From an uncultured Pseudomonadota bacterium (GTDB lineage: Bacteria; Bdellovibrionota_B; Oligoflexia; Oligoflexales; CAILAO01), in NCBI GenBank assembly GCA_903832105.1, contig CAILAO010000106.1, positions 1 through 5,324 on the forward strand: 5,324 nt of DNA, given 5' to 3'. The translations under genes and the position numbers were made by a program. Shown here one piece after another: positions 1 to 3,770 of the stretch. Below the pieces are notes generated by a model, which saw only the letters and a program-made list of their open reading frames with translations, searched no databases and was not told the origin of the DNA. Within the stretch, counting starts at the first letter, position 1; every line of letters starts with the position of its first letter.

Positions 1-67
1 TCCACGCCATATGAAAATATTGAGGAGAAATGAGGGTTGGTGAGGATCAAAAAACGGCTTAAAAACG

Positions 68-97
68 TTGACTGTCAAACGAAAGGGGTGATATTAT
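68..97 (+). promoter_or_regulatory. Possible sigma70-like promoter upstream of the G+C-rich island
   Basis: A TTGACT hexamer (68-73) and a TATTAT hexamer (92-97) are separated by 18 bases; each matches the sigma70 consensus at five of six positions. The predicted transcription start is near 104-105, at or just before an ATG at 105. The -35 lies inside a perfect small palindrome, TTGAC-T-GTCAA (68-78), which could be a repressor or activator half-site pair or may be chance. A transcript from here could read through the island into the ATPase gene. This is motif reading only. Confidence 0.35.
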
Positions 98-104
98 TAA
101 ACTA

Positions 105-176
105 ATGGAATGCTCCCTTTGCGGGCTCATAACCGGCGGGTTCGGTCCAGCGCGCCTTGCTCTCGTACGATTTTGA
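105..176 (+). CDS. Possible 23-codon micro-ORF in a G+C-rich island
   Basis: ATG at 105 opens a 23-codon frame ending in TGA at 174-176. The peptide begins MECSLCGLITGG and ends ARLALVRF; it has two cysteines four residues apart and a basic, hydrophobic tail. There is no Shine-Dalgarno at the right distance: an A+G-rich GAAAGGGG run at 81-88 is 16 bases upstream. Translation would have to be leaderless from the promoter candidate at 68-97, or not occur. The stretch is visibly richer in G+C than the flanking A+T-rich sequence, so it may instead be a structured leader RNA, a tRNA-derived remnant or the relic of a gene end. I do not recognise the peptide. Coding status is doubtful. Confidence 0.2.
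   Translation: MECSLCGLITGGFGPARLALVRF
121..137 (+). other. tRNA-Met-like anticodon stem-loop (possible tRNA remnant)
   Basis: A 5-base arm (121-125) and its partner (133-137) pair at four of five positions, with one G-G mismatch. They enclose the 7-base loop CTCATAA, which is the usual anticodon loop of initiator tRNA-Met (C32 U33, anticodon CAU, A37 A38). A TTCGGTCC stretch resembling a T-loop follows at 141-148, but only three bases after the stem, so a variable loop and T-stem are missing. No acceptor stem or CCA end is visible. This is not a functional tRNA; it could be a degraded tRNA fragment, such as an old integration footprint, or coincidence. Confidence 0.2.
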
Positions 177-197
177 AAAAACTTCACGAAAGTCTAT

Positions 198-226
198 TTG
201 CGTTTGGTTTAACTAAATGCTAATAT
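198..226 (+). promoter_or_regulatory. Candidate promoter of the ATPase gene, possibly leaderless
   Basis: TTGCGT (198-203) and TAATAT (221-226) are separated by 17 bases and match the sigma70 consensus at three and four of six positions. An overlapping TATAGT (224-229) is a better -10 by sequence but has poorer spacing. Transcription would start around 233, on the A of the ATPase start codon. No Shine-Dalgarno precedes that codon, so a leaderless message is a consistent though unproven reading. Read-through from the candidate at 68-97 is the alternative. Confidence 0.35.
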
Positions 227-232
227 AGTTAC

Positions 233-1372
233 ATGATTGAAAGAGTCTTTTGGAAACAGAAGGTTACCGAAGCGTTAAAGCGGCGTCCCATTGTGTGGCT
301 TGCCGGAGTGCGGCGAGTTGGCAAAACGACACTGGTGAAAAGCTTTCCCGAGGCCCGGTATTTCGATTGCGAATTGCCTTCAGTACGAAGTGAACTCGCG
401 GATCCAGAGTTTTTTTGGAGTAGGCATGATGGCAAGCTGGTCATATTGGATGAAGTTCATCGTCTTATGGATCCATCAAATGTGCTCAAGATTGCTTCTG
501 ACCACTTCAAAGGCGTGAAGGTGATTGCAACCGGTTCCTCGACCCTTGCGGCCAAGAAAAAATTTAAAGACACGCTTACCGATCGGAAACAAGACGTTTG
601 GTTGCAGCCCCTTTTGATTAGCGAGTTAAAGGCTGGGAAACAGCTTGATCTGGACAAAAGGTTTCTTTTTGGGGGCCTTCCGCCTGCATATCTACAGGAC
701 AAGTTGGATAACGAATTTTATCGTGAGTGGCTTGATTCGTTTTGGGCAAAAGACATTCAAGAGCTCTTTGCGATAGATCGTAAAACGAGCTTTCTGAAAC
801 TAGCGGACCTATTGCTGAGGCAGAGCGGCAAGCTATTTCAGGCAAATTCGTTTGCAGCTCCGTGCGAGATTTCGAGGCAAACAGTTCAGAATTATCTTGA
901 TGCGCTTGAGACAGCTCTTTTTGTGCACATTGTCCGACCGTGGCACGGAGGCAAGTCCAACGAAATAGTCTTGATGCCAAAGGTATACGCCTTTGACACC
1001 GGCTTTGTCTGTTTTGCTTTGGGGCGCTCGGAACTTAGACAAGAAGACAAAGGAGATCTGCTCGAACATCTCGTGTTGCAGGAATTGCAGGCCCATTTTG
1101 GGAAGGAAGCAGTGTTTTTTTGGCGGGATAAGCAAAGGCACGAAATTGATTTTGTCGTGCAACCGATGCGGCGACGAGAAATCCATGCTGTCGAGTGCAA
1201 GTTTTCGAAAGAGGGATTTGATCCTTCGGCGATGAATATTTTTAGGAAAAACGTAAAAGCAGGAAAAAATATCCTTGTTGCGCCAAATATTTCGAGAGTC
1301 TCGGAACGTAGAGTCGGTGGCCTGACAATCCTGGAGTGCCCACCCTGGGAAATCTCATCTGCGATGTTCTAG
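233..1372 (+). CDS. AAA-type ATPase with C-terminal DUF4143 domain
   Basis: A 379-residue P-loop ATPase of the AAA_14/DUF4143 family, whose cellular role is largely uncharacterised. Walker A is GVRRVGKTT (residues 25-33), Walker B LVILDE (69-74) and the sensor-1-like strand VIATGSS (97-103). R118 sits where family members usually carry a conserved Gly-Arg. A GGLPPAY turn (147-153) leads into DUF4143. Residues about 204-237 look like a winged-helix segment (ISRQTVQNYLDALE), and PKVYAFDTG (249-257) is the family's central motif. The C-terminus has a PD-(D/E)XK-like pattern: E278, D306 (HEIDF) and E321-x-K323 (ECK). Length is normal for the family, which argues for an intact gene. The start is fixed by an in-frame TAA at 221-223, and the N-terminus fits the family; no Shine-Dalgarno is visible. 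Neighbours give no functional clue and it appears monocistronic. Nucleic-acid binding or cleavage is inference only. Confidence 0.93.
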   Translation: MIERVFWKQKVTEALKRRPIVWLAGVRRVGKTTLVKSFPEARYFDCELPSVRSELADPEFFWSRHDGKLVILDEVHRLMDPSNVLKIASDHFKGVKVIATGSSTLAAKKKFKDTLTDRKQDVWLQPLLISELKAGKQLDLDKRFLFGGLPPAYLQDKLDNEFYREWLDSFWAKDIQELFAIDRKTSFLKLADLLLRQSGKLFQANSFAAPCEISRQTVQNYLDALETALFVHIVRPWHGGKSNEIVLMPKVYAFDTGFVCFALGRSELRQEDKGDLLEHLVLQELQAHFGKEAVFFWRDKQRHEIDFVVQPMRRREIHAVECKFSKEGFDPSAMNIFRKNVKAGKNILVAPNISRVSERRVGGLTILECPPWEISSAMF

Positions 1373-1477
1373 GATTGTGGCCAGGACAGTTGTGATCTGG
1401 TCAACGCAGAATCATTTATAGTGAAAAACCTTCCACGCCTTATAGGCTCGGGAATCATGCTGTGCTTGTAACATGCC

Positions 1478-1504
1478 ATAAAGATATCTTGCCGATATCT
1501 TTAT
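1478..1504. repeat. Perfect 11-bp A+T-rich inverted repeat (stem-loop)
   Basis: ATAAAGATATC (1478-1488) is followed by the 5-base loop TTGCC and the exact reverse complement GATATCTTTAT (1494-1504). The stem is perfect over 11 bp but A+T-rich, and neither side has a clean U-tract directly after it (TAAAA follows on the plus strand). It lies about 105 bases past the ATPase stop. It may be a weak bidirectional terminator, an mRNA 3'-end stabiliser or a protein-binding palindrome; each arm contains a GATATC site. The structure is certain, the role is not. Confidence 0.6.
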
Positions 1505-1593
1505 TAAAATCCTCAACTTTTATTTACTCTGAAGACCATCGCCCATGTTGCAATTTTTTCAAAATGCAATTTATTCCATATTTCTGAGTAGTC

Positions 1594-1634
1594 AAAAGAC
1601 CCCGTCATTCTGGGCGAAAAGCAGGATGACGGGG
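1594..1634 (-). terminator. G+C-rich stem-loop, likely terminator of the protease gene; REP-like palindrome
   Basis: CCCCGTCATTCTG (1600-1612) pairs with CAGGATGACGGGG (1622-1634) over 13 bp, with one G-U wobble and a 9-base loop. Read on the minus strand, about 40 bases past the protease stop, the stem is followed by TCTTTT (1594-1599). That is a reasonable Rho-independent terminator for that gene; no U-tract follows on the plus strand. From general familiarity, the GTCATTCTG-GGCGAA core resembles palindromic intergenic repeats scattered through many bacterial genomes, so this may be a repeat copy doubling as a terminator. Confidence 0.6.
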
Positions 1635-1673
1635 ATGATGCTCAGGATGATGACAAGTTTGCTGTATTTCAAA

Positions 1674-2417
1674 TTATTCGTAAGCTTCAAGACTCGGGCA
1701 GGTCACATTAATCCCGCAAATGTCCACGTTTTCTTGAGCGGCAATATCAGCGAGAAATTCATGGGTAGCCTTAGCGTCCGCGCGGGTATCAAAGTTTGTA
1801 TCACGTAGGTTGCTGGCTGCGTGATTGCCGAGAAATAGTCGTTTTCCGTTTTCCATGAGGAAAGTTGGCCCACCAGAATCGCCAAAGCAGAGTACTGCAC
1901 CATCATCTCTTTTGGAGATCATGACATATTGGCTCAGCTCGGTGATGCGACTGTTTCCAATCCGGAGTATCCCATCATTTCCGCCAGCACCGCTACCATC
2001 AAGGCAGCCGTAACCAAGCAGGGTGATATCACTGCCAACCCAGGCTTTACCGCCGATGGTGGCAGGTTTGACATTCTCGATAACCTCATCAACAATGCCA
2101 ACGGCAACATCATGATCTTTCTCCAAATCGTCTGGCTTATAAAGAGAACTCATGAAAAACTGCGCGGCATATACTTTGTGATTGTAATTGAACGAAATGT
2201 AGTCGTGGGGTTTAGAGCAGTGTGCTGCAAGAATCACCACACGAGGGCCCACAATCGTTGCGGAGCAGCTATACCCATCCCAATGGGTCATAATAACTTC
2301 CTTGAAAGTGCCTTTTGTCACGGGTTTTCCATTAATTAGCTTTGCGCCAGAGTTTTCGCCAAAACCTGGTTGCGACAAAACACCAACGATACAGGCTGCC
2401 AAAAAAGCTTTTTTCAT
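1674..2417 (-). CDS. Secreted S1-family (chymotrypsin-fold) serine protease
   Basis: A 247-residue exported peptidase of family S1. Residues 1 to about 20 form a Sec signal peptide (MKKAFLAACIVGVLSQ). LINGKPV (27-33) corresponds to the IVGG activation site, so cleavage after K26 would release the new N-terminus. The triad is complete: H66 in AAHC, D103 in DHDVAVG and S181 in CFGDSGGP. C51-C67 matches the conserved His-loop disulfide; C138/C177 and C234/C240 are possible further pairs. The residue six before the catalytic Ser (usual position 189) is V175, not Asp, and the usual SWG segment after it is replaced by NHAAS (198-202), so classical Arg/Lys specificity is not expected. Length is that of a lone protease domain. 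The start is supported by GGAGGA four bases upstream. It is divergent from the small exported-protein gene, and a stem-loop about 40 bases past the stop is a likely terminator. It probably acts in the periplasm or outside the cell; the substrate is unknown. Confidence 0.93.
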   Translation of the reverse strand: MKKAFLAACIVGVLSQPGFGENSGAKLINGKPVTKGTFKEVIMTHWDGYSCSATIVGPRVVILAAHCSKPHDYISFNYNHKVYAAQFFMSSLYKPDDLEKDHDVAVGIVDEVIENVKPATIGGKAWVGSDITLLGYGCLDGSGAGGNDGILRIGNSRITELSQYVMISKRDDGAVLCFGDSGGPTFLMENGKRLFLGNHAASNLRDTNFDTRADAKATHEFLADIAAQENVDICGINVTCPSLEAYE

Positions 2418-2421
2418 AAAT

Positions 2422-2427
2422 TCCTCC
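2422..2427 (-). promoter_or_regulatory. Ribosome binding site of the protease gene
   Basis: On the minus strand GGAGGA precedes the ATG at 2415-2417 by four bases (ATTT). It is a near-consensus Shine-Dalgarno and fixes the start, which also gives a well-formed signal peptide. Confidence 0.8.
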
Positions 2428-2452
2428 GATTCTTGGACTGACTTTTGAAATG

Positions 2453-2480
2453 ATCCTCAAATGCCCCTTGAGACTGTCAA
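2453..2480 (-). promoter_or_regulatory. Candidate promoter of the protease gene with an overlapping dyad
   Basis: On the minus strand a perfect TTGACA -35 (2475-2480) is followed after 16 bases by the poor -10 GAGGAT (2453-2458); a GATCAT farther on is an alternative with long spacing. A 5-bp inverted repeat, CTCAA-N7-TTGAG (2456-2472), occupies the spacer and touches the -10, where a regulator could bind. A strong -35 with a weak -10 often signals an activator-dependent or regulated promoter. The assignment is tentative. Confidence 0.35.
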
Positions 2481-2585
2481 TATATTCGGCAGTTTTGTGT
2501 TATTTTTTAGTCAGTGGGTTTTGGAAGAAGAGAACAAAAGTAACGAACCTGTAAGAATTAAAGTTAGATATCGGATTTTTGATAT

Positions 2586-2613
2586 TTGACTTTCTGTACG
2601 ACCCTGCGATAAT
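2586..2613 (+). promoter_or_regulatory. Sigma70-like promoter of the small exported-protein gene
   Basis: TTGACT (2586-2591) and GATAAT (2608-2613), with a 16-base spacer, each match the sigma70 consensus at five of six positions. The predicted start near 2620 gives a short leader of about 30 bases ending in a good Shine-Dalgarno. An imperfect inverted repeat, ATATC-N8-GATAT (2568-2585), abuts the -35 and could be an operator. Confidence 0.6.
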
Positions 2614-2640
2614 GACACACCAGTGTTTTGCTTTCTGAAA

Positions 2641-2646
2641 AGGAGA
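2641..2646 (+). promoter_or_regulatory. Ribosome binding site that fixes the small-protein start at 2652
   Basis: AGGAGA lies five bases before the ATG at 2652. This favours 2652 over a TTG at 2628 in the same frame, which would add eight polar residues ahead of the signal peptide and has no ribosome binding site of its own. Confidence 0.8.
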
Positions 2647-2651
2647 ATCCC

Positions 2652-3026
2652 ATGAAAGCTATTTTAGGTTTGATGATGACATTGACGCTTTTAGTTTCTT
2701 CCCACGCATTGGCCAATGAGCCGTTGGTATCATGCAAAAACGAACCCAATAATGAATGGTTTTATATCTCCAATACGGTCAGTGATAACGGTTCTACGGT
2801 TGAATGGCGCCTACAATATAAGCCCAGTCATTCACCCATTGCTCTTGAGGAAGTCCTTCGCAATGTTAACCTATTTTCAAACAATGGCCACCTCATGTTC
2901 TCTTCCACTTGGGATCACAGCCGACTGGTATTGGTGGATGTTTATGATGGAAGATCACTGGTTGATGTAAAGGTTTTCTTATTTAGTTCTGGTGGACCTT
3001 CGACCGAATTCGTCTGCTCACTATGA
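2652..3026 (+). CDS. Small exported protein of unknown function
   Basis: A 124-residue protein I do not recognise. MKAILGLMMTLTLLVSSHALA (1-21) is a textbook Sec signal peptide: a lysine, a hydrophobic core and an A-L-A cleavage motif before N22. The mature part is about 103 residues, with no internal membrane segment and no lipobox. It has only two cysteines, C28 near the new N-terminus and C122 three residues from the end, well placed for a disulfide joining the two ends of the fold. Alternating hydrophobic stretches (VEWRLQY, SRLVLVDVYD, VDVKVFLF) suggest a small beta-rich domain. The gene has its own promoter candidate and ribosome binding site, is divergent from the protease gene, and ends 30 bases before the 3' end of kdpE with no obvious terminator. 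A periplasmic or secreted accessory or inhibitor role would be pure guesswork. Confidence 0.85.
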   Translation: MKAILGLMMTLTLLVSSHALANEPLVSCKNEPNNEWFYISNTVSDNGSTVEWRLQYKPSHSPIALEEVLRNVNLFSNNGHLMFSSTWDHSRLVLVDVYDGRSLVDVKVFLFSSGGPSTEFVCSL

Positions 3027-3056
3027 ATGCACTAGTTTTGGCATACAACAGGAGCT

Positions 3057-3770
3057 TTATAAATTTCCTTTTGGTTTGGGATTGATCAGCCTATAGCCGA
3101 TTCCTGGCTCTGTCACGATAAGTTGTGGGTTATTCGGGTCGTCTTCAAGCTTCTGTCTCAGATGACCGACGTAAACTCTAAGATATTGAATATGTTCTGA
3201 CGAATTTGGTCCCCAGATTTCTCGTAAAATCTGGCGATGTGTAAGCACCCTATCAATGTATTTAATCATTGTTTTTAACACATCGTATTCTGTCGCAGTA
3301 AGCCGTACCTCCTTACCTGATTTTTTTACCAATCTTGCCAAAAGATCAACTGAGACTTTTCCCAAATCAATTTTAGGCTCCGACATCCCTGTAGAATAGT
3401 GCCGTTCGGCCAATCGAATTCTCGCAAACAATTCGTTGAGATTAAACGGCTTGGTAAGGTAATCATCGGCTCCCGAATCTAGGGCGTTAACAATGACTTC
3501 CTCTAAGTTTCTCACTGATAGGATTAAAATCGGATTTCTGTACCACTCTCGAAGTTTTTTTAAAGTAGACATCCCGTCTTCATCAGGAAGGCCCAAGTCA
3601 AGAATAATAATATCAGGCCTTGTTGAAATAGCTTGAACGACACCTTCATTACCTGTCCCCGCTTCGGTGACTTCAAAACCCTTATCAGACAACGCTGTTT
3701 TTAACAGTTTTCGGATCGAAACTTCATCATCGACGACTAGTACTTTCTTCTTTTTAGGAGAATTTGTCAT
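3057..3770 (-). CDS. kdpE: KdpE, potassium-responsive OmpR-family response regulator
   Basis: A 237-residue cytoplasmic transcription regulator, full length for the family. In known systems it is phosphorylated by KdpD and activates the kdpFABC potassium-pump operon. The receiver domain (about 8-120) has the acidic pair D14-D15, phosphoacceptor D58 (IILDLGLPDEDG), switch residue S85 (LSVR) and K107 (LTKPF). The C-terminal OmpR/PhoB winged helix (about 140-232) carries the near-diagnostic KdpE stretches REIWGPNSSEH, YLRVYVGHLRQKLEDDP and TEPGIGYRL. The start overlaps the kdpD stop as ATGA, and no strong separate Shine-Dalgarno is visible, so translation is probably coupled to kdpD. Family assignment is firm; target genes are not in the window. 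Confidence 0.95.
   Translation of the reverse strand: MTNSPKKKKVLVVDDEVSIRKLLKTALSDKGFEVTEAGTGNEGVVQAISTRPDIIILDLGLPDEDGMSTLKKLREWYRNPILILSVRNLEEVIVNALDSGADDYLTKPFNLNELFARIRLAERHYSTGMSEPKIDLGKVSVDLLARLVKKSGKEVRLTATEYDVLKTMIKYIDRVLTHRQILREIWGPNSSEHIQYLRVYVGHLRQKLEDDPNNPQLIVTEPGIGYRLINPKPKGNL

Larger units (their letters stand above)
1373..1673. other. Convergent intergenic gap with two inverted repeats
   Basis: These 301 bases lie between the 3' ends of the ATPase gene (+) and the protease gene (-). I see no convincing gene. The open frames here are short, lack ribosome binding sites and resemble no family I know. The recognisable content is an A+T-rich perfect stem-loop at 1478-1504, a G+C-rich stem-loop at 1600-1634, and a CAGGATGA direct repeat (1622-1629 and 1643-1650) beside the latter. 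A weak 6-bp stem with a 12-base loop lies just after the ATPase stop (1379-1402). Confidence 0.7.

Noticed and set aside
1..62. 3' end of an upstream gene at the left edge
   Set aside because: Two plus-strand frames are open from the edge, stopping at 31-33 and 41-43, but about 10-13 codons are too few to support either. A tiny frame from ATG at 30 ends at 62 and has no family resemblance.
70..78. Shared operator GACTGTCAA at 70-78 and 2472-2480
   Set aside because: A 9-base exact match is expected many times by chance in a window this size, and the flanks differ.
105..160. A functional initiator tRNA gene
   Set aside because: Only an anticodon-like stem-loop and a T-loop-like string are visible. 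Acceptor stem, proper D-arm, variable loop, T-stem and CCA end are missing.
457..1200. Long open frames on the minus strand and in another plus frame across the ATPase gene
   Set aside because: They lie antisense or out of frame within a gene whose motifs are intact, show no family motifs, and lack ribosome binding sites.
1379..1402. Terminator directly after the ATPase gene
   Set aside because: A 6-bp stem with a wobble, a 12-base loop and no U-tract is too weak.
1545..1808. 87-codon plus-strand frame crossing the gap into the protease 3' end
   Set aside because: It runs through the G+C-rich stem-loop and antisense to the protease, and has no convincing start or known motif.
1929..2339. 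136-codon plus-strand open frame antisense to the protease
   Set aside because: It is the mirror of a well-supported protease gene; its peptide shows no domain or signal and the start has no ribosome binding site.
2628..2651. TTG at 2628 as start of the small exported protein
   Set aside because: The ATG at 2652 has a well-spaced AGGAGA and begins a textbook signal peptide; the eight extra residues would be polar and charged.
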